Shown here piece after piece: positions 1 through 11,775 of a stretch of DNA of 64,000 bases. This DNA comes from Coleophoma eucalyptorum. Taxonomy: Eukaryota; Ascomycota; Leotiomycetes; Helotiales; Dermateaceae. A program made the position numbers and the translations under genes. Location of the stretch: contig JALRME010000016.1 of the NCBI GenBank assembly GCA_026120035.1, forward strand, positions 186,001 to 250,000, written 5' to 3'. The notes beneath the pieces were generated by a model. The model was not told the DNA's origin. It saw only the letters and a list, made by a program, of their open reading frames with translations, and did not search any database. Positions within the stretch are counted from its first letter, which is position 1, and the number at the start of each line of letters is the position of its first letter.

Positions 1-741
1 TCTTATACTGAGGTTCTGGTCTTTCATTGCAAAGTAGCGAACGCAAGGGATTAACTATTGCTCGTGTCCTCTTAAATCGTAATGCCGTGAAAAAGGCCCT
101 TTAAACTTGTTTTAAGCTTCAAAAAGCTAAAATCCAAGACAAACAGCCGAAACAAGCTTTACTACCCTTGTCCTCTGAGGAACTTCGAAAAATTGAAACA
201 TTCGGAAGAACTTCATTTCTTATTTTGATTTTAAACAAAAAGAAAACATATTAAACTAGCATCACAGAATGTATATGATTACTTTTTTAAAAGTCTTAAA
301 GTGGCATTGCGTGTTTGTAATCCCATATTTTCCATGTAAGGTTTTTTAGCAATGGGGGGTTTTTTTTTATTATACGGGCGTATACAACTCGTGAAGTAAG
401 AAGAGCCTACAGGTCTCTATAACCAAAACAAAGTCAGCCCATTCCAGGAACTAGCATGTTTAGGATTTCAGTATGAAATTTAATGTTTCCTCCTAGTGCG
501 CACGCAATCATGTGTGCTTGGAAGTGCAGGGAAGATATGAACCACAAGTTCTACAATCAGCAGTTTTTCCTATTTCATGTAATATCTAAACTTTTCATAT
601 GTACAATATTGAATGATTCTTCATGAAAAACTTGAACTTCTCATAATGTACAATGCTAGATGCTGGCACGATACATGTGATTTTCCCTTAGCCCTCACCC
701 AGCTCTTACACAGCCTGCATCTCAATCATTCAACTCTGCGA
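1..741. other. AT-rich intergenic, no gene seen
   Basis: No coding exon, tRNA or rRNA can be supported here. The stretch is AT-rich with short homopolymers, for example a T run near 360-370. Its right end is the 3' flank of the carboxylesterase gene, which lies on the minus strand. Confidence 0.6.
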
Positions 742-2349
742 TTAGTACGCAACCTGAACACTGAAGTAATCTTCAATCAGCTGGATTCGAGCGGGGGTTC
801 CAACCTCCATCTCGCCCCAACCGTCACCGACTTCCATCGTGACGTTCTTGCTTGCGGTTGCTTTGGGGAAGTATGTTAAGTTGCCATTATACGCGCCGCC
901 CGTGTTTGGGTTACCGGTCTTAGCAAAGTTCACCCAGTACGCGTTCATCTTCTCCGCAATAACATAATCCTCCGCTTCCCATGGCAAGTCTGTACCATAC
1001 AAGTTGTTGAGGACGTAGTTGATCTCAGACTCGTGATAGGCACCGCTGTCTTGTCCTGGAGGTGCGTGATCCCAGAAGTAGGTATAGACGTCACTGGTAT
1101 AGTATTCCGCCCACTGGTTAGCCCATAGCCAACTGCCGGTACGGGAAGTGTCACGATAGTGTGAATTGAAGGATCTATCGGCTTCTGAGTCATTGGCAGC
1201 CGGGTAGAGCGCTAGGAACTTAGGGGCCCAGGTGCTGCCATATTGACTATCGAGTGATGCTATGTAGTCGGCCACAGTGGTATTCTCGGTGAAGGAGGCA
1301 CCACTCTCATCTTTGGTATTACCCGTAAGGATTGGAACATCATTAGCCACGGCCCCCGTGAGACTGTATTGGTAGGTACCGGGCATAGCATAGTAGTCGA
1401 GAACAGCACCGAAGGAATAACCACCTCGGAAACCAACAATCACGTCTTCATAAGAGAGAGCGCGCATCTCAGCAATTGTACTGACATTCAAGCTCGCCAT
1501 ATAGCTCTCACTAGTAGCGACAAGAGTACTCATGTTTTGGTAGCCTTGTGCAAGCGTAGCACCGTAGGGATCGCGAGGATCGCGGACTCCACTCTCGATA
1601 ATGGCGTTAACAATGAGCCCTTTAGTGAGAGGGCTATTAAGCATATGGTATGTGGCAGCGGAACCTGCACTCTGGCCCATAATGGTGATATGACTGGGGT
1701 CACCGCCGAACGATGCAATGTTGGCGTGAACCCACTTTAGCGCTGCGAACTGGTCGAGCATTCCCCAGTTTCCAGAGCTGTTAGTACCATAGTCTTCCGA
1801 CATCTCCTGCGCAAGCTCGGGGGTCCCAAGCCAACCCAGAGCACCCGTTCTGTAGTTGTAGTTGACAAAGACTATGCCCTTTGAGGCCATGCCAGCCCCA
1901 TTAAAGAGCGGCTGGGCAGCGGTGGACTCTGCCGGGTACGACCACATAATGACCGGCAACTTGGCGCTGGTGTCATTTCCAGCGGTCCAGATATTGAGAT
2001 TCAAGCAGTCTTCACTGTAATACAGGCCAGAATCCAGGGTGAAGTCTTGGGGACAAACACCGCCAAATTCACTGGCATCCAGAGTGGTGTTCCATGCTGT
2101 ACGGTTCTGGGGAGGGCGGAAACGGTTCTCACCCGCCGTGGATGCTGCAAACGGGATGCCCTTGAATACGGTGATATCCTGCCAGTTGGAGATGTTGCCA
2201 GCGGGAGAGCTATTGAATGCTCGGGTACCTTGCACCGGACCATAGGCCGTCTCGACGACGGTGTTATAGAGTTGGGCTACGGCACCAGGTGCTTGGAGAG
2301 AGAGCAAAACTGCCGCGTGGGCCCATGAGGAGTGAAGTGGTGTCTTCAT
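742..2349 (-). CDS. secreted type-B carboxylesterase/lipase
   Basis: Single-exon gene of 535 residues; an ester hydrolase of the alpha/beta-hydrolase (COesterase) family. I start at the ATG at 2349 because it is followed at once by a hydrophobic secretion signal of about 25 residues ending in Ala-Val-Ala; the nine codons upstream do not look like a signal. The EDCLNLNIW signature is at residues 113-121 and the nucleophile elbow GQSAG at 225-229 (Ser227). A Glu in the NTKDESG segment and a His in the AYHESEINYV segment complete a plausible Ser-Glu-His triad. Many N-glycosylation sequons fit a secreted protein. Length matches the family. One oddity is that the HGGG-type oxyanion segment normally found after the PVxVW strand is not recognisable; the sequence there is Ser-Tyr-Pro-Ala-Glu-Ser. 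The substrate cannot be told from sequence. Confidence 0.93.
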   Translation of the reverse strand: MKTPLHSSWAHAAVLLSLQAPGAVAQLYNTVVETAYGPVQGTRAFNSSPAGNISNWQDITVFKGIPFAASTAGENRFRPPQNRTAWNTTLDASEFGGVCPQDFTLDSGLYYSEDCLNLNIWTAGNDTSAKLPVIMWSYPAESTAAQPLFNGAGMASKGIVFVNYNYRTGALGWLGTPELAQEMSEDYGTNSSGNWGMLDQFAALKWVHANIASFGGDPSHITIMGQSAGSAATYHMLNSPLTKGLIVNAIIESGVRDPRDPYGATLAQGYQNMSTLVATSESYMASLNVSTIAEMRALSYEDVIVGFRGGYSFGAVLDYYAMPGTYQYSLTGAVANDVPILTGNTKDESGASFTENTTVADYIASLDSQYGSTWAPKFLALYPAANDSEADRSFNSHYRDTSRTGSWLWANQWAEYYTSDVYTYFWDHAPPGQDSGAYHESEINYVLNNLYGTDLPWEAEDYVIAEKMNAYWVNFAKTGNPNTGGAYNGNLTYFPKATASKNVTMEVGDGWGEMEVGTPARIQLIEDYFSVQVAY

Positions 2350-2507
2350 CGTATCGAGCCAAAACTGCAAAACCAAAAGAGTGTATGAAGGTACAGAGGA
2401 AACGAATAGCTCACAGGGCCAAAGGCTTTATTTATTATCAAGAGAGATTGCCATGCTATACATGACATTGATCTGCGTACGTAGTCTCGGTACTGATGGG
2501 ATAGAAA

Positions 2508-2760
2508 AAGCAAGATGTACCGCCGCACTTACGCAATATACCAACTCTAAAATCCATCTAGGTTCTGGGAAAGTTGGTTTGTAGCAATGGATGAAGGAGT
2601 ATATATGGCACGCGCAATTTGCCGGCTCTAAAGCCCGTCTTGGCTCTGGGAGAGTTTGTTTACATTGGCGGGCGAGACGAAAGATGTACGGCACTTACGC
2701 AATTTGCCAATGCTTAATCCATCTCGGACTTCCCCCACTCACTGGGGAGAGGTTATTTGG
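2508..2760. repeat. diverged tandem repeat upstream of the carboxylesterase
   Basis: About two and a half to three degenerate direct copies with a period of 81-85 bp. The shared core CGCAAT occurs at 2532, 2613 and 2698, followed in each copy by a CC..CTNAA..CC(C)(A/G)TCT(T/C)GG-like stretch. The copies sit 160-410 bp upstream of the carboxylesterase start, so they could be regulatory, or a decayed minisatellite. Confidence 0.5.
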
Positions 2761-3978
2761 CAGGAGAGTGGTCCAATCAAAGGGTGTCTGTGTGCGTGGC
2801 AACCAGAAGAACACCACAAATGTTTCTCACCATCCCCGCTGAACAATGGAGCTGAGAGTTTGGTTTCAACGGCACTGAAGGATCGGACATCGGCACCCCA
2901 GCTCCCGACTGCGCCGCTAAGCGGAATTCAGTATCAACGTCAACCGAGCGTTGCCACTTTGTCACATGACCAGACGTTCCTTGCATCAAGCATCGCTCGC
3001 CACGGATGAACTCGGCTCTGTCCGTCCACATTCCCGTTCGCAGCCCCTGAGGGCGAGTCAGACCACTCCTATATCCTGCAGCTCCCATGACAGGTACTGT
3101 ATGCCTGACGGGCCAAGAAGGCTGTTTATGGCACTTGGGGAAATAACCATGCAGCACCACGTCTACCGACATAGAGACGCGGCAGGGACGTATTACTCTA
3201 CACCAGCAGCTTTTGCGGGGTTGGATGCTGGGTATGTCGGTATTCACGTCATCACTTTGTTCGAACCTGCTTCCTTCGGCACATAATGCGTGCGCTGGTA
3301 TAGAAATCAAAGCTTAGCTTATTCTATCCCAAGTCTTGAGGGAGAGACTAGTAGAGATCCTTTTTATAGCGAGTAATGGTAAAGTCGTCGAGATTCCTAG
3401 AAAGCATTGTTTATATTCGTGTATGTAAATAAAATAAGGGCTGAGTAGATGCGAAATATTTCGTAGATTAGACGGAGACTGTTAGGCTGTTTTAAAAATT
3501 CCTCCATGTATATAGGTAGATAATATCGATGGTAGTAGGCGCCTGACGAGATCTAGCATTCTAAGATATATTACTGCTATTAAAGGGGGTGATGCACCTT
3601 ATCGCTTTCTTGTGTGACACTCATTCGATTTGAGAAGGAGTTAGATGCACCGCTTACTGAGCGAAGGTGGAATGGTGGCTGACCGATTAGCAGTATGGCG
3701 TATAAGTTGGTTTGGGTCTCCTATATCGTGTTGTGTCGGGATACCCGACGCGGATATCACTTGATAAGGCTAAATAGATAAGCAGCCACCCTGGGTAATG
3801 AAGAATTGATGCATATCGCTAATGTCCTTCTATATCTCTCGTCTGTACCTACATCAGAAATATTGGTGAAGGGTGTCTGCACCCGTCGTAGCTCTGCTGT
3901 GTGACCATTACATTCGTTGAAGTCGCAGAACGATTGCATTTCCCCCAACCTATAGGCAAGTGCCAACTGCTAGTCGAC
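2761..3978. other. intergenic, no supported gene
   Basis: This lies between the divergent carboxylesterase (-) and MFS transporter (+) genes. Overlapping open frames on both strands at 2777-3310 are not supported by any recognisable family. From about 3300 the sequence is AT-rich and is likely the 5' region of the transporter gene. Confidence 0.5.
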
Positions 3979-6030
3979 ATGGCGGACATGATGGACCCAG
4001 AAAGAGACGCCAGTAATTCCACAATTACTTTCCCACCTGGGACCATTCGACTGGAGGATATGGAAGGAGATCACATCGTGCTGTCACCACGGCCTACAAG
4101 CGACCCAAATGACCCTTTGGTAAATACTACCCTAGCAATCCATGGAGGAGATCGAGCAGCCCTTTGGGCCGCGAACCGTACACTAACTATCTGCAGAACT
4201 GGACACGACTACGAAAATGCATCCAGATGTTTCTCATTAGCATGTATACTCTGATGGCCTTTGCAGTGTAAGTCTCGTACGCTAGACCTACGCTTACGAT
4301 CAGCGAACTGAAAAATGCTTAGCATTTGCATTGGAACACCACTCTGGGCAAATCTCAACACAGAACTTGGATTTTCTTACGATCTTCTGAATGATGCATA
4401 TGGTGTGGCCGCTGGGACACTCTGTATTGGCTGCATGATATTCGTTCCTTTTGCTCTCCGATATGGTCGACGCCCTGTGTATGTCATCACCTGGTTTATT
4501 CTCACCGCGGTATCTATCTGGTCCGCTAAGACTCAGAACATCGGAGACTGGATGGCGGTCAATGCAATTGGTGGAGCTGCAGCATCTGTCAATGAAACTC
4601 TATACCAATTGACTGTAAGATATATACATATCTTGGCGATGGAGAAGATTTACTCATGCCTTTCATTGCAGATTTCCGACTTATTCTTTGTTCATCAAAG
4701 AGGAACGATGAACGGATTATATGTTCTCATGGTTCTTGCTGGAGTATGCCTTTAATTTTCATTCTCTACATGACACTACACAAAACTAACACCATCGTAG
4801 AACTACCTGGCACCCGTAGTCGGCGGTTATATCAATGCAGCTCAGGGGTGGAGATGGGCTTTTTGGTATTGCACAATATTTTGTGGCATATTCTCCGTTG
4901 CTTCTTTATTTCTCCTCGAAGAAACCAAGTATCACCTTCCAGTGTTGAGTGGTACCACTCCAATTGCGTCCACCAGCTCCGAGACCCCGTCCGAAAAAGC
5001 CGAGAAGCATATGAATGATAGATCTACGGAATCCCCAGAGACCCAGCTGCAGGCTACAGACAAGACTGAAGAGCAAAACACTACTGACGCAAAGGCTCGT
5101 CCTGTGGTAGAGATCGATCACACAATACCGCTGAAACCTTATCGCGAGCGCTTTGCGGCTTGGTCCCCAGCGCCATACGTCCAAACTTCGTTCTGGCATC
5201 ACTTTTACCAACCCTTTGTGATCCTGTTCACCTTCCCTGCGATAACTTTCGCAGCCCTACAATACGGATTCACACTCGCGGCTCTATCTGTCTTGTCTGT
5301 TACACAGGCCGATCTTTTCCCATACGCTCCGTACGACTTCAGCACGATCGGAATCGGCAATCTCGCCCTGCCCCCTTTTATTGGTGGCTTGCTAGGTGCT
5401 ATATACGGAGGACCACTTGTTGACTGGTACATCATCTGGTACGCCAAGCGAAATGGCGGCATCTATGAACCCGAGATGAGACTGCATCTCTTCTTCTTGC
5501 CTGGTGTCCTGATGCCAGCTGGATTACTGCTATATGGACTGACTACTGCCGAGGTAAGAGTGACGGTTGAGGCTAATGTAGACGACTTTTCTAACAATAC
5601 TTTTAGGGCATGCCATGGATCATTACCTGTATCGGAGGTGGCTTCATTGGTTTTGGAATCGGCGGTATTTCTGACATCTCGGTTACTTACATCCAGGATT
5701 CCTACAAAGAGGTATGTGGCTACGTTTTATTCATCTCCTAAACATTTAAGGTAAAATGTGCTAACGAGCTTGGAACTTTAGATCTTAGGAGATGGGCTGG
5801 TTGGCGTAGCCTTTGTTCGCAACATTTTCGGTACCATTCTGGTCTTTGTCATATCACCTATGATCAGTGGCATGGGCGTTTACAATATGTTCGTCTTTTT
5901 GGGCGTCTTGTCATTCGGTATCAGCGCAACTTATATCCCAATGCTGATCTGGGGGAAGAGGATGCGCATTAAGTGTGCGGCTAAGTATGCCATGTATGCG
6001 AAGACACAGTACGATTATCGACCGTTGTAA
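3979..6030 (+). CDS. MFS transporter, DHA1 (Hol1-like) family
   Basis: Twelve-helix proton-coupled transporter of the major facilitator superfamily, plasma membrane. Spliced from seven exons: 3979-4119, 4197-4267, 4323-4614, 4672-4743, 4801-5553, 5607-5711 and 5782-6030, giving 560 residues with every junction in phase and GT-AG. The N-terminus carries the family hallmark PGTI.LEDMEG..IVL.P.PTSDPNDPL-NW. The second exon gives the first helix. The loop after helix 2 has the FALRYGRRPVY form of the MFS signature. An LLEETKY segment precedes a long charged central cytosolic loop (about residues 240-330), followed by the second six helices. Substrate unknown; relatives move polyamines, drugs or cations. 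It converges with the P450 gene downstream. The gene looks intact. Confidence 0.9.
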
Positions 6031-6422
6031 TAACTTAGCTACTTTCATTTTGCTTATGGTGGAAGATAAGTATTCAGTATAGCGAAATTAATGTCAATAA
6101 AATATAGATTAATCATAACTATGCTTTCGTTTTATGGTACTAGTGGCTCGTTTGCGTTAAATGCGATCATGCATTATAATTGACAGAAGCTATAGTGGGT
6201 CTGCACTAAGTTTGGGTTATCATATTATGAATTTCATATCTCGCTACGCCATTCATTATAGTTAGAAATAGCGTCACAAAAAGGGAAAGAGAGAAAGTCG
6301 AGATGTATAGAGGTGTTTCTTTGTTTCTGATATAAATATTGAAGTTTCTGACTGAACAATCAACTTACTTCCTGTAAAAAACTTTACAACACCTAAAATG
6401 CTTTCCGTGTAACTTGTCCTAT
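6031..6422. other. shared 3' intergenic
   Basis: AT-rich spacer between two convergent genes (MFS + and P450 -). Nothing coding seen; terminators and poly(A) signals for both genes should lie here. Confidence 0.5.
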
Positions 6423-8289
6423 TTATTCCATCCCACAAGCTTTCGATGCTCTCTCGAAGCGCAGGACCAGCTTCCCACTTCTAGGGCCAACTGTATACCC
6501 ATCCAGCTGCTCAATTCCCTCATCATCAACCACGGTGGTTATAAAATTGGAATATATAGCTGCGGTCAGCATTTTCAACTCTGTTATAACCGTAAATATT
6601 AGCCAATGTATACCATAGAAATAATGGAACAGCAGAAGCTATGCCATAACAAACAATTGCAAAATACTGCTCCAACAAAGAAGGAAAGCATTCTTACCAT
6701 GAATGGCGAAATTGCTGCCAACGCACATTCTTCCACCACTACTAAATGCCCAATAGGCTCTATCTTTGGTAATTCCATTGCTGCTTTCCTTTTTCTCACT
6801 GGTCTCACTATCGTTCATCCAACGCTCATATTGCCATAACTCTGGGTTTGGAAATGCGATATCATTACGATGCAGTGCATGAGCTGAAGCATTGACGCGA
6901 ACTCCACCTGGAATACCAGAGTATACGTATGATCCTGTGCCAAGGGTTACTCCACCAGCAACGGAGGGGGTCATTCGAGGTTGGATCCCAGGGATGGCGG
7001 CATACAATCGCAGAGTTTCCAGAAGGACAGCGTGCAGGATTGGAAGGGCATCAACGTCTTTATAGTCCGGAACGTTTCTGTCTTTGCCGTTCTCGCCTAG
7101 AGTGAAGGGTGTTTTTAAGCTGAGGAGCTCAGCCCGGAGTTTCGCCTGCAATGGTTTGTTCAGCGAAAGTTCGTATGTTAAGTACAGAAGCGTGATTCCT
7201 GATGTCTCGAAGCCGGCAGCAAGGTGGTCTAGCATTTCTGAAGCTCGACCAAGTCGTTCATCGGCGAAGTAGGTTGATTGAAGTGGAGATCCTTCCTTAC
7301 GCCGCTCTTTTTCTCCTTGCGACACTAACTGGCTGTAGACAATTGGCTCGTCTCCTAAATTGGGTTTTGAAAGAGACAGAATTTTCGATGCAGCGTCACA
7401 CATTTGAAGGCACCATGCTTCAATTTCGCCCCATGCCGCTTCACTAGATCGGGGGACAAGGTGAATGCCAACGAAGCTTGCATAGTGTGTTAGGCGTGGT
7501 AGTTCTTGAGGCTTAACAGGCATGTTAGTGAGGTACTATTTAATACACGGTTTGTGTTTCCTACCCAGAATAAATATTTTTTACCCAGCTCATACATATG
7601 GAGCCATTTCTTGTGAGCTTCTGCATTTGAGAGAAACTTGGAACCGCACTGAAGACCGAACAGAAATGACGTGATGAAATCCATTGTAGTTGCAAAATAG
7701 ATTTCCAAGATCTCAATAGCAGCTCCTTTATCTGCAGACGCTAAAAGCCGAGGAAATAGCCGATCGTAAATAATAGCCTCAGTTTGCTTATGTACTGCTG
7801 CCGAGGAAGAGATATAGGACTTGGAGTAGACGTTAGACATCATTTTTTTGAGGGATGAATGCGGTTTTGCATGCGATGTTGAGAACATGCATGGGACACT
7901 GTTACAGTTAATTCGAGGTCAACATCTAATATTTGGTAAGAGTTTGTCTACCCGTAGTTGTCGAAAACGCTATACCATTCGCCCTTCTCAAATCCACCAC
8001 CATAAATAGTTCGAAGACCGCCATCGATGCAATTAACACTGATCTCATTAGGTCCCAGTCGGACCACCGGGCCCTTTTTTATATGTGCCTCAAGAACGGT
8101 CTTGTTTTCTTTCTGCTGGTATCGAATCCAGATGATCCACAAGGGACAGAACCCAGACGTGACATGAGCATTAGGGATTTTGGCTAATGGAGACAAGAAC
8201 GCTGGAAAGATTACCAGCGCATATGTCGCCCAGGCGCACAAGAGGACGCCCCCAATGAGCGGAATAGCAAAGCCTGATTCAAGACCCAT
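6423..8289 (-). CDS. cytochrome P450 monooxygenase
   Basis: Heme-thiolate monooxygenase anchored in the ER by an N-terminal helix (about residues 5-30). Four exons read on the minus strand: 8289-7952, 7898-7565, 7511-6698 and 6580-6423, 547 residues, all junctions in phase. The start at 8289 is the first ATG and precedes the membrane anchor. The spliced join gives DNYGVPCMFSTSHAKPHS, typical of the family. The oxygen-binding I-helix motif AGFETSG, the K-helix ExxR (ETLR) and the heme-binding FSSGGRMCVG with its axial Cys are all present. The last exon supplies the normal C-terminal strand ending KLVLRFERA. Resembles fungal benzoate-hydroxylase/secondary-metabolism type P450s; substrate unknown. 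Introns are 53, 53 and 117 nt. Confidence 0.92.
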
Positions 8290-9250
8290 TGTAAAAGTGA
8301 CTGGAAGGTACAAGGAGCAGTACAGATTATTGTACTCCTTAAAACATGTCTAAAGCATTGAATACAACTATACTATAATTCAACTTATTTATTATCGGAG
8401 AGCCCGAATTCTTATCTACTGTCCTATCAAACTTGGTTATCGTGGCTTGCTTTCTAAGAGTGGGATTGATTTTAGATATGCGGAAGTGGTCGTTGATTAA
8501 TAGATAACACTAGATTTAGATTAGATGATTTAAGCTAGCGGATATAAGGTACTGGCAATAGCATTACTCGTAGCTAAGGTACAGTGTGAGAGAAAGAGCC
8601 TAGTTTTGGTGTTATGATTCTGCCGTAATTCCTCTATTGTGTATTTGTTTGAATCTCAATAACTAACTCTTTGACGTCTGAGGCTGAGAGGGATATGCAA
8701 AAAGTAAGCTTTTACGATCTCACCACAAACGCGAGGTTCTGAGAATTAAAGTATCCCTCTGTCCAAAGCTCGCTGCATCTTCAGGACCAACATTGTTATT
8801 GGTCTTGGCTCCTTGGTTTTATGAACGGATGGTTTGCAGATGGTCTTCTCTTATAAAATTACCTCTCTTTAATACCATGGGAAAGCGTCCCAAATAAAGT
8901 CACGTGCTACTCTAAGTTCAACTCGACTTTGACGGAGTACGGAAACTTAAGCGAGTTAGATGTTTGATTTGTAGATAGGAGGTATATTATGTCACTATAA
9001 ATAGTATCATATCCCGCCGCTGAAACATATCACACGGGTAATGACGTGAATGTCAGGGAGATGAGGCAATTCGCTTAAATGCCGTCAGAACAAGGGTCTG
9101 AATTCGCGATGTCAGCAAGGAGGTCTTGATCATTCATAACACGTCCAAAGGACCAAAGCTCAACTTGGATGGAGTGAGGAGTATCAAATACACGTTTGAA
9201 AGCTTAGCTAACTCTTTGTGCCCAGCTCTGGGAATACGGGACTTTTCGAG
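8290..9250. other. divergent intergenic/promoter region
   Basis: 961 bp between the P450 (-) and a Dal5-like transporter (+). No coding exon seen. A TATAAATA sequence near 8997-9004 is a possible core promoter element for the transporter, though it is far (about 250 bp) from its ATG. Confidence 0.45.
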
Positions 9251-11392
9251 ATGCGACGGCCTCGCCAATCTCGCTACCAACGTGTCGGGCTAGAAGACCC
9301 TGAGACGCCCCTGACGGACGTGGCCGACGACCACACCAGTGGTGTTCACGGTGATAGTGACGCTAGTGATGAAGTAGCACTGCTCAATGAAGCCGATCTG
9401 GATGATGAAGCATTTGTCACCTCTCGACTGCTAGGAAGTAAGCCGCAGTCCGCACTTGGAGTGCCTGGTACGGAAAGGAGGTTCTTCTTCCAGAGATCCA
9501 AAATTAGATATGATCCAGTTGCGATTGCAACTCAGCCATCTGTATTTGATGATCCTGCGATTGCCAAGCAATACACACCTAGTGAGGAGTGGGAAAATTT
9601 CCACCGCTTTGATCCCAACGAGAGATGGACATGGGGAGAAGAAGAACAGCTGGTTCGGAAGATTGATATGAGAATCATGGTGAGCAGGCTCGTGCTGCTA
9701 GTAACTTGAATAATTTGTTTTGACCCGAATTAGTCCTTTTGTGCCTTGATGTTCATGGCTCTCGGTATGCTATCCAATCCTCGTTTCTAGAATCTCTTGA
9801 AATCTAATCGTTCCACATTAGAACTAGACAGATCAAATATTGCCCAAGCCTTGACTGATCACTTCCTAGAAGACTTAGGAATGACAACAAATGGTACGTG
9901 CTTAGATAAATCTAATGGGAAACAGCAGTTAATGGAAATCTTAGATTACAATCTTGGAGATACCGTCTTCAAACTAGCTTTTCTTTGCGCAGAGCTACCT
10001 TCACAACTTGCTGCTAAATGGATCGGTCCTGACCGCTGGGTTCCGATGCAGATGATCGTCTGGTCTGTTGTCTGCTCAGCCCAGTTCTGGCTCAGTGGAA
10101 GAACGTCATTCCTAATTTGTAGGGCTCTTTTGGGCCTACTTCAAGGTGGATTTATTCCCGAGGTTTGCATTCTTCGTTCACTATATGCGTTGCCGTCTGA
10201 CCCCAGACTAGATCATTCTATATCTATCATACTTTTATAAGCACCATGAGCTATCAATTAGACTTGGCTTCTTCTGGACTGCATCAGCTTTTGCCGATAT
10301 TCTTGGTGCATTTCTCGCCTATGGCCTATTGCATCTTGGTGGACAACTAGGCAGAGCAGGGTGGCGATGGTTGTTCTTCGTTGAGGTAACGTTCGATTTG
10401 TGTAGCAGCCTATATTTTGAACTAATGTGTATATTCCAGGGTCTTATCACCATGATCGCTGGGTTGCTAGCATTTCTTCTCATGCCCTCCAGCCCAACTT
10501 CAACAGCAAGTTGGTTTCGCGGTAAAGAAGGATGGTTTACCGAGCGAGAGGAGAAGATCATGATAAATCGCATAATCAGAGAGGATCCAAGTAAGAGCTC
10601 TATGCATAATCGCGAACCTCTTACGCCAGCATTACTATGGCAGAGTATGAAAGACTTCGACCTATGGCCTTTATATGTGATTGGTCTCACATTTCAAACA
10701 CCAATGACCACACCATCCAACTATCTCACACTATCGCTGAAAGGCTTAGGCTTCGGTACCTTCGAAACCAATCTTCTGGTGATCCCAAGCAAGGTTCTTC
10801 GTGTCATTACTATGCTAGGATTGACCTATGCTGGGGAAGTTTTGTCCGAGCTTACTTTCACGGCTCTTATTGGTCAGATCTGGGCTCTACCTTTCCTGGT
10901 TATTATTTATATTGTTGACATGAACACAATAAACAAATGGCTCGCTTGGGCTATCATGACAGCTCTACTTGGTTATCCATCAGGTAAGCAGTCTCAAAAA
11001 TCCCCTCATATTCCCCGGATATATTTCTAGCTACTTATCGCTTTTTAGCACATGCACTTCAAGTAGGCTGGAACTCGCGCAACTCTAACACAGTTCGGTC
11101 TCGCACCGTCTCTGCTGCGCTTTACAACATGTGTGTACAAACATCTGGCATTATCGCAGCCAACATCTACCGGGAAGACGATGCTCCACGGTATAACCGA
11201 GGGAATCGCGTCTTACTCAGCCTTCTGGTTGGCAACATCTTTATCTATATTGCGACAAAGATTTACTATGTAAAGCGAAATGCGTACCGTGATCGTGAAT
11301 GGGATGCAATGTCTAAGAGTGAGAAGGTAAATTACCTAAGCACAACTAAAGACGAAGGGAATAAGAGGCTAGACTTTAGATTTACACATTAG
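9251..11392 (+). CDS. MFS transporter, Dal5/ACS (anion:cation symporter) family
   Basis: Membrane permease of the ACS subfamily, which takes up organic anions such as allantoate, nicotinate, pantothenate or biotin. Seven exons: 9251-9679, 9734-9764, 9822-9893, 9945-10162, 10212-10385, 10440-10983 and 11049-11392, 603 residues. ATG 9251 is the first Met in frame. A long acidic cytosolic N-terminus (about 140 residues) precedes helix 1. Family marks are [37 protein letters not shown], the [20 protein letters not shown] loop and the C-terminal [11 protein letters not shown]. The fourth intron uses the less usual donor GTTTGC. One of two ACS permeases in the left third, on opposite strands and not close duplicates. 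Substrate not decidable. Confidence 0.9.
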
Positions 11393-11775
11393 AAAAGATG
11401 TTCGCAGGCACGATAAATTCATTCTAATCACCTTGTAATAACCAGATTACCGCCTTCCTCAAATGCCTCCTCTCTAGTTTTCTAGCGCCATTCTGAATGG
11501 CAGGTTCTCTCCATGTTTGAGGGTTCCAAAAGCAATACGAGTTCTCCTTCTCTCCATCTGGGCGTGAGAATAACGCTCCATTTAATTCTCCCCTTACAAC
11601 AAGACCCTGTTATATGGAGAGATATCCTTATAGAGACGTAAGCAAGCAAAGTAATATCACATGACATTGCGTCATGTGTTCACACATTAGGATAGTTCCG
11701 GACAGGGGAATGCTAAGGTATATGATATATTTGTAAGAAGGAGTATCCTGCATTGTCATCCATCCATCTATCAAA
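11393..11775. other. intergenic, peroxiredoxin promoter
   Basis: Holds the 3' flank of the transporter and the upstream region of the peroxiredoxin gene. No further gene is seen. Confidence 0.45.

Noticed and set aside
2777..3310. Overlapping open frames on both strands (177 and 111-117 residues).
   Set aside because: No family features, Cys/Arg-rich random-looking composition and mutually antisense; more likely chance frames in GC-richer spacer.
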